NCBI GenBank assembly: GCA_015066745.1 | Contig: SVNW01000002.1 | Coordinates: forward strand, 41,333 to 105,332 | Reading direction: 5' to 3' | DNA length: 64,000 nt | Source of the DNA: Ruminococcus sp. | GTDB lineage: Bacteria; Bacillota; Clostridia; Oscillospirales; Ruminococcaceae | Shown: positions 1 through 8,527 of the stretch, piece after piece | Layout: each line of letters begins with the position of its first letter | How positions within the stretch are numbered: position 1 is the stretch's first letter | Program-made: the position numbers and the translations under genes | The notes under the pieces: model-generated | Database searches by the model: none | What the model was told of the DNA's origin: nothing | Seen by the model: the letters and a program-made list of their open reading frames with translations, nothing else

Positions 1-636
1 ATCTCAAAGCCGTTATATGAAGATATAACATACAAAAACATTGATGTTAATTCAGATTTTATATGGAGCTTTCTGATGCATACAGGATATCTTAAAGCTT
101 TAAAGACGTATCTTATCGGTAATACTTTATATGCTGATATGGTGATCCCGAACAGAGAAATTGTAAGCATTTACGAGAATACCATCATGGAATGGTTTGA
201 GGAAAAACTTGTTGCAAATTCAAGAGAGGATTTGTTCAGGGCTGTTATAAACGGCGATACAGAACAGTTTGAAGAAATCCTTTTAGACTGGCTTGAGAAT
301 ACAATAAGCTATTATGACACAAAAGAAAACTATTATCACGGCTTTTTATCGGGACTTTTGTCTGGATTCAAGGGATATCATACAAAATCCAATCGTGAGC
401 ATGGTCTCGGAAGAACAGATATAACCCTGCTTGAACAAAGACGTCATAAGCTTGCTGTTATAATTGAAATCAAGGTAGCTGATGAATTTTCAATGCTCGA
501 ACAGAAGTGCAATGAAGCACTACAGCAGATCGAAGATAAACAGTATGATATGCCATTAAAAAAAGAATGTTATCAGAAAATCATCAAGTATGGCATAGCT
601 TTCAATAAAAAGTCATGTATGATTAAAATGGTTTAA
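1..636 (+). CDS. AAA-ATPase-like / PD-(D/E)XK nuclease-family protein, C-terminal part
   Basis: The frame is open from the first base of the window, so the start lies upstream and only the last 211 residues are seen. The first in-frame ATG, at 76, is internal. The visible part matches the C-terminal half of the family with an N-terminal AAA-ATPase-like domain and a C-terminal PD-(D/E)XK-type domain, common in gut Firmicutes and Bacteroidetes. It has an aromatic stretch (YYHGFLSGLL) followed by the nuclease-type signature GRTDITLL...IIEIKVA, with the Asp and the E-x-K in the expected order. The N-terminal ATPase cannot be checked. The gene ends at a good terminator and converges with the large minus-strand operon. 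Its cellular role is unknown in this family. Confidence 0.7.
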   Translation: MSKPLYEDITYKNIDVNSDFIWSFLMHTGYLKALKTYLIGNTLYADMVIPNREIVSIYENTIMEWFEEKLVANSREDLFRAVINGDTEQFEEILLDWLENTISYYDTKENYYHGFLSGLLSGFKGYHTKSNREHGLGRTDITLLEQRRHKLAVIIEIKVADEFSMLEQKCNEALQQIEDKQYDMPLKKECYQKIIKYGIAFNKKSCMIKMV

Positions 637-655
637 TAACAAACACAACAGCAAT

Positions 656-696
656 AGCAGTACCGCAAGTCAAGCGATACTGCTCTTATTTTTTTA
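656..696 (+). terminator. Rho-independent terminator after the PD-(D/E)XK gene
   Basis: A 7-bp stem AGCAGTA/TACTGCT (656-662 and 678-684) is extended by CGC/GCG across one mismatch. A T-rich tract (TTATTTTTTTATT) follows on the plus strand. The minus strand has no T run after the stem, so it would end the plus gene rather than the converging operon. Confidence 0.7.
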
Positions 697-708
697 TTAG
701 TTGTATAA

Positions 709-1575
709 CTAAAACCTTTCCATAGCAACCTCTTTCATAATTTTATCATATCTTAAAAGATTTGTATAAGGATCATCAAAAAGAATGGCTGATGCGTCTG
801 CAAATGAGTTTACTTCTTCCATGATCTCACCGTTTTTAGATCTGAAAAACAGATTTCTCATAAAGTTATTGTTATTAAGATCATGTACTTTTTTTACTTC
901 GTCAAATATATTTATATCTGATTTTTTAAAAGGATTTTTTATATTTATACCGCCGTAACCTGTACGGGAGTAATAAATATAATATCGCTCTGCCAAAGTA
1001 TTTTTTAACTCATTGTCTGCATTTGTACTTATATCTATATATGCTTTATCTACTACTCCGGGAGTGTTTTTCAGAAAAGCATGATAAACTGACGTATCTT
1101 TTCTCCACCCTTTTGAATAAATATATTTTTCTGCTATTTCTCTTGCTGTTTCAAGCGTGGTGATCTCTATACGTTCATCAAATGTCAGCGGAGTACTTAT
1201 AAACGGAGTTTTACCGACGATACCATTTTCGTCAGGATCATTTCCGAGTAAAAATACCAACGAAAAACTCTGTTTTCCTGTTTTCCTTACTCCGAGATAC
1301 AAGACATATTTTTCGTTGTCAAGAATATTGAAAAGGCATCTTCCGGTGTCTGCTTTTTTCTCATCTTTGTTTCTGATAAATTTCAGCAGATCAGACGGAG
1401 CGGAAAAGCTAAATCCTTTTTTAGATAAGGTCGGCCTGTTTTCAAGAGATTCTTCTGTAACGTCCTCACATCTGAGCAATGTATTACAGACAGGGCAATT
1501 ACTTCCTGTATTTAACTTCTTCGTATAGGGTCTTCCGGAACATTTTTCGCAATAATATACTTCCACTTTATCCAC
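709..1575 (-). CDS. Zinc-ribbon protein of unknown function (last gene of the 12-gene operon)
   Basis: 288 residues. The N-terminus carries a zinc ribbon with Cys9, Cys12, Cys27 and Cys30 (CEKC...CPVC), followed by EDVTEESLENRP. The same block with near-identical spacing opens the membrane protein at 13166-14167, so the two genes at the ends of this operon share a module. The middle is an unrecognised mixed alpha/beta region. The C-terminal tail (FDDPYTNLLRYDKIMKEV) closely resembles the tail of the upstream neighbour (YDDPESHLLRFDKLMKQ). No membrane segment or signal peptide is seen. The start overlaps the end of the previous gene by 8 nt, which suggests translational coupling. No function is assigned. 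The zinc ribbon is likely a docking or structural module. Confidence 0.85.
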   Translation of the reverse strand: MDKVEVYYCEKCSGRPYTKKLNTGSNCPVCNTLLRCEDVTEESLENRPTLSKKGFSFSAPSDLLKFIRNKDEKKADTGRCLFNILDNEKYVLYLGVRKTGKQSFSLVFLLGNDPDENGIVGKTPFISTPLTFDERIEITTLETAREIAEKYIYSKGWRKDTSVYHAFLKNTPGVVDKAYIDISTNADNELKNTLAERYYIYYSRTGYGGINIKNPFKKSDINIFDEVKKVHDLNNNNFMRNLFFRSKNGEIMEEVNSFADASAILFDDPYTNLLRYDKIMKEVAMERF

Positions 1576-2377
1576 CTGCCTGTTTCATGAGTTTATCAAA
1601 TCTGAGCAGATGTGATTCGGGATCATCATAAAGAGCGTACAGGTCTGAGATCTCAAGAACAGGTACACTTCCCTCTTCGTAACGGAGAAATGTTTCTTCT
1701 ATAAAATCAGGTTCTTTTTCTTTTTTGGCTTTCAGCTTCTGAAAAAATCCTTTCTTTCCGCTTTTCTTGCTCACATATTCAATTCCTGCACTCACAACAG
1801 AACGTGGCATTACAACTTCTTCGTTATATGGTATGCATTTTTTCTGTTCCTTCTTTTTACTTCCCGAATTATATGCATAATAATCCGCAAGAGGAAAATC
1901 TACAGTTCCCTTTTCTACACCGAAAAAAGAATGTGAATACTTTCCTGTAATAAATGATTTAGGCGTTCTAAGTCCGCTGTATTTGCTTTCAATAGGTCTT
2001 ACAGCTTCCTCAATTCTGTCGTCATCGATAACTACAGAAGCCATGTCAAGTTCATTTATTTTTTCGATCTGATCAAATGAAACGGTCTTTAAATATTTTA
2101 TTATCTTAAAAAGATTTAACCACGAATACATAACCATTCCCTCGGAAAACATCATTCCTGTAAGGGTACGATCAGGAGTTATCTTAAAAAGCAGTGAACT
2201 GTTTTCAAGACATATATAATAGAGAAGTTCTTCGTTTACATCTTTTGAAATATAATTTGAGAAAAAGTGCATAACCACTTCTTTTTCTTTTAAAATTTCA
2301 TCAGGTATATAATAATAAGTTTTTCTTATACCTTCCGATCTTGCACCTATAGGACAAAATTTCAACATATAACTCAC
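1568..2377 (-). CDS. Unrecognised protein with shared C-terminal tail motif
   Basis: 269 residues, not recognised. The N-terminal ~110 residues are predicted alpha/beta (TYYYIP..., SLLFKITPDRTLTG, MFSEGMVM). Their motif order resembles the upstream neighbour (YIP..., IVGEDEFGRAIFSTEG), so the two may be distant relatives. The middle has a Lys-rich basic stretch (KKSGKKGFFQKLKAKKEKE, near residues 205-223). The C-terminus YDDPESHLLRFDKLMKQAGG matches the tail of the following gene product. It overlaps its upstream neighbour by 4 nt (ATGA) and its downstream neighbour by 8 nt. The spacing of the whole set implies stoichiometric co-expression. There is no catalytic motif that I recognise. Confidence 0.8.
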   Translation of the reverse strand: MSYMLKFCPIGARSEGIRKTYYYIPDEILKEKEVVMHFFSNYISKDVNEELLYYICLENSSLLFKITPDRTLTGMMFSEGMVMYSWLNLFKIIKYLKTVSFDQIEKINELDMASVVIDDDRIEEAVRPIESKYSGLRTPKSFITGKYSHSFFGVEKGTVDFPLADYYAYNSGSKKKEQKKCIPYNEEVVMPRSVVSAGIEYVSKKSGKKGFFQKLKAKKEKEPDFIEETFLRYEEGSVPVLEISDLYALYDDPESHLLRFDKLMKQAGG

Positions 2378-3363
2378 CTCTTTTCAAATACATATGGTTC
2401 TTTTTGTGATTTTTCATATCCTGATTCGGAAATGGATTCACTTAATGTTTCATACATTCTTACAAGCTCATAAAAACTTACTTCGGAACCTCCGCTCTCC
2501 TGCTCATAACTTACAAAAGGAACTGCTGTAAGAGTCTTTTCCTGCTTTGGTTCCCGTGCTACAACCATACGATATCTCAGCTTTCCCTGTTCAGACTTTT
2601 TAAGCTCAACAAAAGTATAGTATTTCTTGGCTTCGGTATTGATCTTCGCAGGAACAAAGCTTTTTCTCCAGTCTTCGTTTTCAGGAACGGTACTGCATTT
2701 GTTTCTTGTAAAATACATTTCAAAAGGAGGCAACTGAGGATCAGCCTCATAGTTATACAGCTCCTTATCATCAGTACCAAGAACAAAACTAAACGGAACG
2801 GCTTTCTGTGACGCAGAACACATAAAATTCTGAAACTGATTCAAAATTCCTTTGATACTCATAACATAATTTTCATCTTTTGAAAGCTCAAGTCTTATCA
2901 TCGGATTAAGTTTTTCAGGCACGTCAATTTCTGTAGTCATTGTAACAGGTTTCGGTTCATTTTCTATTCGTGCTATATACTCATCATAAATTTTTTCTTC
3001 GCTCATTATCATATATTCAAGCAGATCGGGTATCCTGTACCAGAAATCAATCAGATCTTCGGCTTTGCATAAAAATCCTTCTGTCGAAAAAATCGCTCTT
3101 CCGAATTCATCTTCGCCTACTATATGACAAAATCTGCACAACATACATATATTATTAGTTTTAAAGAACATAAAACTATCAGCTGTACTGTTAAGTATGT
3201 CACATTTGCTTTCGGGCAAAATATCTCTTACCTTAAACACATGACTTATTATCTTACGGTAATCATTATACGCCTCAGACTGATTGCTAAGCCAGGAAGG
3301 TATATACATATCGATATAATCATGTGTTTTGGTTCTGCTATATAAAAATACATCAGGTTTCAT
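2374..3363 (-). CDS. Unrecognised protein, possible GTPase-associated (GAP1-N-like) protein
   Basis: 329 residues from the ATG at 3363, chosen because GGTGAG lies just upstream; an in-frame GTG at 3369 is also possible. No family is recognised with confidence. The N-terminal part has the pattern CMLCRFCHIVGEDEFGRAIFST, reminiscent of the D-x-x-G-R region of GTPase-associated (GAP1-N) domains found beside DO-GTPases. That resemblance, next to a GTPase gene 20 nt upstream, is suggestive only. Several Cys (C..C..C) lie around residues 74-82. A second alpha/beta region follows residue 160, and the tail (YELVRMYETLSES) may correspond to the shared tail motif of the two next genes. It is cytoplasmic by lack of membrane segments. 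Confidence 0.8.
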   Translation of the reverse strand: MKPDVFLYSRTKTHDYIDMYIPSWLSNQSEAYNDYRKIISHVFKVRDILPESKCDILNSTADSFMFFKTNNICMLCRFCHIVGEDEFGRAIFSTEGFLCKAEDLIDFWYRIPDLLEYMIMSEEKIYDEYIARIENEPKPVTMTTEIDVPEKLNPMIRLELSKDENYVMSIKGILNQFQNFMCSASQKAVPFSFVLGTDDKELYNYEADPQLPPFEMYFTRNKCSTVPENEDWRKSFVPAKINTEAKKYYTFVELKKSEQGKLRYRMVVAREPKQEKTLTAVPFVSYEQESGGSEVSFYELVRMYETLSESISESGYEKSQKEPYVFEKR

Positions 3364-3382
3364 AACCACTCACCTATCTTTC

Positions 3383-4411
3383 CTAAACATTAACAACTGC
3401 TACGCCACCGATATCTCTTTTCTTTTCCCAGATAAGATTATCGGCAACACGCAATGAATTGTATGGAATTTTTATATATTTCAGAATTGTATCTGTTTCT
3501 TCCTTTTGTGATTTTAATATTTTCATTTTATTTTTAAATTCTTTTGACATTCGTGTAAGTACAGACGCTTTTTCCATTTCGCTTACTTTTATACATATGT
3601 CTGTTACTTCTTCACTTACAGTTGTGTATATGCTGTAAAACAGTACGGAATCTATTCCATATGGTATTATTTCAGCTTCAGGACTGATTTTGTTTGTCTG
3701 AGGATCAACTGCATTTCTGCCGACCGCCGATGTTCTGATTATACCGATATTCCATTCGTTTCTTTCGATTATACGGACTGCCGGTTCAAAAGCGTGAAGA
3801 AGTCTGTCAATAAGAACTTCATTATCACACAAAACTTCAGGCGAATCATCTTTTGTAAGAACAAAAAGTACTGTTACCTTTTTATTTACAAATCTGTTGG
3901 TATTGAAAAATGTATTTATATCATCATTTCCGAGTGCGGAATTAAACTGGCCTGCAGTAGAACTGCGACTTAGTCTGACCGCATCTGCGAATATAAGTAT
4001 AACATTGCTTCTCAATAATTCATCTCTTACATCTTTGACATTTTCATCGGATCTCTCATTTACGAGTTCTTCGATAAAACCACCCTTGTAATCTATAAAA
4101 CTTACCGTACAGAGCGGTTCTGATACATTATAACTGTCATCATGAATATTCAGCATATATTTTTTTGTATTTTCCGTACTTACAGATGAAAAACTTCTGT
4201 TATTTCTTATAGAAAATCTTCGTATATCCCCTATGTTTGTTTCTTCTGTATTTCCGGCATAATACGGCAATATCTTGAACAAATGCTGTTTGTTCTGTGT
4301 TTTATCGTATACTTCAACATTTCCTGAAATAAATGTATCGCAAATTCCCGAAAGAAATGCTGTTTTTCCTGAACCGCTTATACCAAGCATAGAAATCTTT
4401 ATATCATTCAT
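3383..4411 (-). CDS. P-loop GTPase (TRAFAC-like) of the 12-gene operon
   Basis: 342 residues. Residues 10-17 form a Walker A motif (GISGSGKT). A switch-II-like D-x-x-G occurs in SFIDYKGGF, and VLFVLTKDD matches the (N/T)KxD guanine-specificity motif. Together these indicate a GTPase rather than a general ATPase. About 50 C-terminal residues are helical. It resembles the DO-GTPase-type regulatory GTPases of predicted conflict or signalling systems, but this is an inference from motif layout. It lies between the AAA+ gene (15 nt gap) and the three unrecognised proteins, so it is plausibly a nucleotide switch controlling one of them. RBS GGGGTG sits upstream of the ATG. Confidence 0.85.
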   Translation of the reverse strand: MNDIKISMLGISGSGKTAFLSGICDTFISGNVEVYDKTQNKQHLFKILPYYAGNTEETNIGDIRRFSIRNNRSFSSVSTENTKKYMLNIHDDSYNVSEPLCTVSFIDYKGGFIEELVNERSDENVKDVRDELLRSNVILIFADAVRLSRSSTAGQFNSALGNDDINTFFNTNRFVNKKVTVLFVLTKDDSPEVLCDNEVLIDRLLHAFEPAVRIIERNEWNIGIIRTSAVGRNAVDPQTNKISPEAEIIPYGIDSVLFYSIYTTVSEEVTDICIKVSEMEKASVLTRMSKEFKNKMKILKSQKEETDTILKYIKIPYNSLRVADNLIWEKKRDIGGVAVVNV

Positions 4412-4426
4412 TTCAATTCACACCCC

Positions 4427-7099
4427 TTATAAATACTCCGGAACATCGTCCCCTATAAAACAATATTTTTCTTTTGGAGAAATATTTTTCATATTTCTGA
4501 TCCTTGGATATCTGTTTTTTCTCATCATTGAAAGAAATCTTTCAACCGCTCTCGCATTTCCGGTCTTGTCATCTCTGTTCTGATATAGATTTTCCATATA
4601 CTCACGTACTTTGCACAAGGCTTCTTCAGTATAGTAGTCCTTTGAATCCCTGCACATCTTTTTAAATATTTCTGTAAGCTGACAAGGTGTATAATCTTCA
4701 AAGTCATATCTTGTACATCTCGAAAGTATACCTGCATTTGCAGATATAAAAGATTCATATTCTGTTTTATAAACTATAAATACAACATTAAAATCTTTTC
4801 TCTGCTCAACCATTCTGTTCATCATCGCATTAAGTGCTGCATGACCATAATTTTTGTCTTTTGATAGCTGGTAAGCTTCTTCTATGATAAGAACTGTATT
4901 GTTCTGTATTGCAAGATCAATTTTTTCATTTATTATTTTCTGCGAATCACCCACATGAGTTCCGATAATGCCTGACGCATCAACTATTATCGGTTTTTTT
5001 CCGCCCATTATACCCGTAGCATAGTACAACTGTGCCACAAGTGAGGCAGCTGTTGATTTTCCGGTTCCGGGATTTCCTACCCATATCATATGTTCAGGTC
5101 CGGGATATTCTATTCCTTTGTCCATGCATTCGTCATACAGATTGCACTGGTCGTCAAACATTTTCTCCAGAAATTCCATACCGATATAGTTTCTGAGTTC
5201 TGCATATGCTTCATCTCTTGTAGATGCTCCGAACCCTTCAAAAAGATTTTGCGAACTGTCAAAATCTTCTTTTATTATTACAGCCTGCGACTCTCCTGAT
5301 CTCATACGTGCATTGCTTATGACCGTTTTGGAAAGCGTCACTATATCTCTTGCATTTCCAAAAGTCTTTCTGTCACGTTCCTTGTAAAGATTTACAAAGT
5401 AACAGCCAAGCTTGCTGTCAACTTCATTGTCAAAATACATTTTTTCTTTATTCACGCATTCTCTGAATATTTTTTCAAGAACTTCAGGTTTATAATCATC
5501 AATATTTATGACATTTCTCATATCAAATCTTGACGGCAGACCTTCATTCATATTGAAAAACTCACTCATACGTGAACGATATCCTGCTATAACAACGCAA
5601 AAATGATAACGTGGATTTGTCATGGCTGCAACAAGCGTATTTATAACTTCAGCGCAGTAGTTTTCACCCGAACTGTTTGAGTCACCTGAATTTATCAGTG
5701 AGTAGACTTCATCTATAAACAGAACACCTTCCTGGGCACGTTCAATGGCATTTACGGTATTTATAGCCGAAGAACCGACATACTGACCAACAAGCGTATC
5801 TCTTGAAGCAAATACCGTATGCCCTGATTTTAATATTTTATGTTTATACAATATACGTCCTATAAGCTTTGCAATCTCAGTTTTTCCAACACCGGGATTT
5901 CCCTGTATCACAAAATTCGGTACTTTAAACTGACCGCTTTTTGAAATGATATTTTCAAATCTTTCAGACGAATATATATTATCATTTTTCTCCTGTACAG
6001 TTTCAGTATTGTACTTTAAAAAGTTTTCAAACTCATTTATATTTCTTAAGATCACATCATAGGCGCTTTTCCAGCCACTGTCCTTACGACTCTCCAGAAG
6101 TTTCCATGGATCTTCCAGTGAATACTTTATACCTTTTTGTGAATATATTTTTCTGAGTATTTCAGAACTGAAAACTATACTGTCTTCTTCGCAATCAAGC
6201 ATATAGATCTCTATACGCTCACGAAAAGTATTAAGTCCGCTTTCTGACTGTGTACAGAAAAACAGCATCGTACTTACTATATCATCTATAACTTCCGATT
6301 TCCATTCAAAAGACAGTCTTTTGGTTGTTTCACCTCTTTTACAGCCAACTATTGCCCAGTAAAAGAGAAGATTTCGCATCTCGTCACACCCCGGCTGTTT
6401 AACTACCAGACAAGTGTCAGAGTTAAACGATCTCTCACCGTCATTATCCTCTGATATAAAAAGCGACGACATTGAAAGCTCACTGTTTGATGTCAGCATC
6501 TGCTGTATTTCTTTAGTTCCAAGTCCTTTTGAAAGGAAAATACAAATGTTTCTGTTCTCACCTGTCATAGACTTCCAGTTTTCAAAAAGACGATTGTAGT
6601 TACGACGGCTTACACTGTCTGTCCTGTTTATGAAATCATCAAGGCTGGTAAAAATAATAGCTGTCCTTTTTTTGCGATACTTCATAAGTGCTTCTGCTTT
6701 ATGTATAAAATCAGCATCACTTTCCATCGGATAACGCATTTTCGGATTTTCTGCTTTTGATTCTTTTTTCTTTATGCTATCATTTTTCTTTTCTTTTACT
6801 CCAAAAACATTAAACAGATCATCTTCTGTTTCATCATCATTATCTTCTTTTTTTGCACTTTCATCTTTACTTTGCAGACAAAGAGAATAGTTTAATGCAC
6901 TTTCCCTGTCATGAAAATAAAGCCCCATACCGCTTCCTGAATAAAAAACAACACATTCATACCCTATTTGCCTGAGATATCCGCATAAATAATGCTCAAA
7001 ACTTACTATCTGCAGATCAGGAGTACAGAACGAATCTGTTATATTTCCTGATATACAGAATATTCGGTGCGAAGAATATTCAAAAATAGACTTATTCAA
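4427..7099 (-). CDS. Multi-AAA+ ATPase, CbbX/SpoVK-like, with degenerate N-terminal module
   Basis: 890 residues. Two clear AAA+ modules of the CbbX/SpoVK type are visible. Module one has Walker A GNPGVGKT near residue 398 and Walker B VLFIDEVYSL near 459, followed by a sensor and Arg region (VVIAGYRSRM, LPSRF). Module two has Walker A GNPGTGKS near 673 and VLIIEEAYQL near 738, where the usual DE reads EE. The first ~300 residues look like a third, degenerate ATPase module. They contain TAIIFTSLDD and NICIFLSKG in Walker B and sensor positions but no P-loop, and they include an acidic/Lys-rich linker near 80-120. AAA+ proteins of this clade remodel protein partners. In the operon it probably acts on the coiled-coil or Hsp70-linked proteins. 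RBS AGGTGA precedes the ATG. Confidence 0.88.
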   Translation of the reverse strand: MNKSIFEYSSHRIFCISGNITDSFCTPDLQIVSFEHYLCGYLRQIGYECVVFYSGSGMGLYFHDRESALNYSLCLQSKDESAKKEDNDDETEDDLFNVFGVKEKKNDSIKKKESKAENPKMRYPMESDADFIHKAEALMKYRKKRTAIIFTSLDDFINRTDSVSRRNYNRLFENWKSMTGENRNICIFLSKGLGTKEIQQMLTSNSELSMSSLFISEDNDGERSFNSDTCLVVKQPGCDEMRNLLFYWAIVGCKRGETTKRLSFEWKSEVIDDIVSTMLFFCTQSESGLNTFRERIEIYMLDCEEDSIVFSSEILRKIYSQKGIKYSLEDPWKLLESRKDSGWKSAYDVILRNINEFENFLKYNTETVQEKNDNIYSSERFENIISKSGQFKVPNFVIQGNPGVGKTEIAKLIGRILYKHKILKSGHTVFASRDTLVGQYVGSSAINTVNAIERAQEGVLFIDEVYSLINSGDSNSSGENYCAEVINTLVAAMTNPRYHFCVVIAGYRSRMSEFFNMNEGLPSRFDMRNVINIDDYKPEVLEKIFRECVNKEKMYFDNEVDSKLGCYFVNLYKERDRKTFGNARDIVTLSKTVISNARMRSGESQAVIIKEDFDSSQNLFEGFGASTRDEAYAELRNYIGMEFLEKMFDDQCNLYDECMDKGIEYPGPEHMIWVGNPGTGKSTAASLVAQLYYATGIMGGKKPIIVDASGIIGTHVGDSQKIINEKIDLAIQNNTVLIIEEAYQLSKDKNYGHAALNAMMNRMVEQRKDFNVVFIVYKTEYESFISANAGILSRCTRYDFEDYTPCQLTEIFKKMCRDSKDYYTEEALCKVREYMENLYQNRDDKTGNARAVERFLSMMRKNRYPRIRNMKNISPKEKYCFIGDDVPEYL

Positions 7100-7105
7100 A
7101 AGATA

Positions 7106-8527
7106 TCACCTCTGTCTGCGAACTATTTTCTGCGGATTTGATATGCGTTCCTTTTTTTCAATTGTTGATGCATTTTTATTTCTTGTATCTTCACGGCATT
7201 TTATATTGACCGATTCAATTTCTCTGCAACTTGTTTTCAGTCTTTCTATTATATCTTTTCTGTATTGTTCACGACTTTCCTCTGAACACTCTACATCGTT
7301 ATTTTCAATTATTATCTGTGTTTTTATTTCATCTTCATCATCAGTATACGGTATCATCGAGATAACAAGTTCTTCTCCTGTCAGAGCACACTTGTATGTT
7401 CGCTCACTGGCTTTTACAGGATCTCCGTCAGTATAAAGCGTTTTTTTGAGTTCAAACCCTTTTCCTGTAAGCGTGTTATAGATATTTCTCTCTGCTTTCA
7501 TACGATTAAGACTATATGTCATAAGATAAAAAGCATCTGATACCGACTCTATAAATTCATGACGAAGATTACTTATTTCTGCTATCATTTCTTTAAGTTC
7601 GGATACAGAAATATCTCTGTCTGTATAACTTTCTATCTCTGATATCCTGTCCATGATAGTTTTATCATTACCCTCCATAAAATCGGTAAGATCAAGCGTA
7701 ACTGTTTTTTCCTCTTCTTCCCTGTATTCAACTTCTTTTATAAAGTCAGCGTATTCTCTGACTTCTGCTATCATAAAAGCTATACTGCTTTTATAGTATA
7801 TTTTTTCTTTTTCTTCAGCGTCAGAACGATAATGTTCCATATATATTTCTGTTATAGCCGACGTAGCAAGACTTATTGCCGACTGATAACTCTCTATTAA
7901 AATGTCATTCTGAGCCTGCCTGATATATTTGTCTGCTGTATCAGTCCCAAGCTGTTGCGAAAGTCTGAGTGCATCACCAATCAATTCTTCTGCTCTGCTT
8001 TTGGCCAGGAGAGCTTTTGCTTTTTCGTCCTGCTGTATTTTTTCTGACTGACGCAATACAGTTTCTCGCAAAGAAGATAATCTTGTTATCATATCAGAAT
8101 TACTTCTGTTGATCATATCATGATAACTTTTTTGAAAATCGGCATTCATTTTTTCTATTTTGGCAAGAGTAGACTTTTCTGATTCTCTTAAAAAATTTTT
8201 AAAAGAATCAGTTGTACTGTTTTTTATGAAATCAACGGATTGGCTATGGAGTTCTTTAAGACTTTCTGTCAACTCTGATATACTGTTATCAAATTTTTCA
8301 GTTTGTGTATAAATATTATCTCTCACCGATTTGTTGAGAGCGTCTATTTCTTTGCTAAGTCCGTCTATTTTTTTCTGTTCCTGTTTTTTATTATAGTTAT
8401 GAATCGCTATAGCCCCTGCAAATACGCATCTGCCTGCTGCTTTAGCCATGTTTTCTGCAACATTTGAAGCTGCTATCATCATCATAGCAGGCGTAAAAAA
8501 AATAGATCCTGTACTTATTCCGCTCAT
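7106..8527 (-). CDS. Coiled-coil protein with short hydrophobic N-terminus
   Basis: 473 residues, family not recognised. Residues 1-45 include a hydrophobic Ala-rich stretch (MMMIAASNVAENMAKAAG, then VFAGAIAI), possibly membrane-associated. Residues ~48-190 are a long, charged coiled coil with regular Lys/Glu/Ser heptads. A helical region follows to about 355. The last ~110 residues contain an alpha/beta segment (ELVISMIPYTDDEDEIKTQIII). The upstream neighbour (8524-9954) has the same order: long coiled coil, helical middle, similar alpha/beta C-terminal segment (NISISIFPVCPDKTVIINSI). The two may be diverged paralogues that pair. The start ATGA overlaps the previous stop by 4 nt, and RBS AGGAGA is present. 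Confidence 0.82.
   Translation of the reverse strand: MSGISTGSIFFTPAMMMIAASNVAENMAKAAGRCVFAGAIAIHNYNKKQEQKKIDGLSKEIDALNKSVRDNIYTQTEKFDNSISELTESLKELHSQSVDFIKNSTTDSFKNFLRESEKSTLAKIEKMNADFQKSYHDMINRSNSDMITRLSSLRETVLRQSEKIQQDEKAKALLAKSRAEELIGDALRLSQQLGTDTADKYIRQAQNDILIESYQSAISLATSAITEIYMEHYRSDAEEKEKIYYKSSIAFMIAEVREYADFIKEVEYREEEEKTVTLDLTDFMEGNDKTIMDRISEIESYTDRDISVSELKEMIAEISNLRHEFIESVSDAFYLMTYSLNRMKAERNIYNTLTGKGFELKKTLYTDGDPVKASERTYKCALTGEELVISMIPYTDDEDEIKTQIIIENNDVECSEESREQYRKDIIERLKTSCREIESVNIKCREDTRNKNASTIEKKERISNPQKIVRRQR

Noticed and set aside
1157..1528. 123-codon open frame on the plus strand
   Set aside because: Antisense to the zinc-ribbon gene at 709-1575, with no RBS or recognisable domain.
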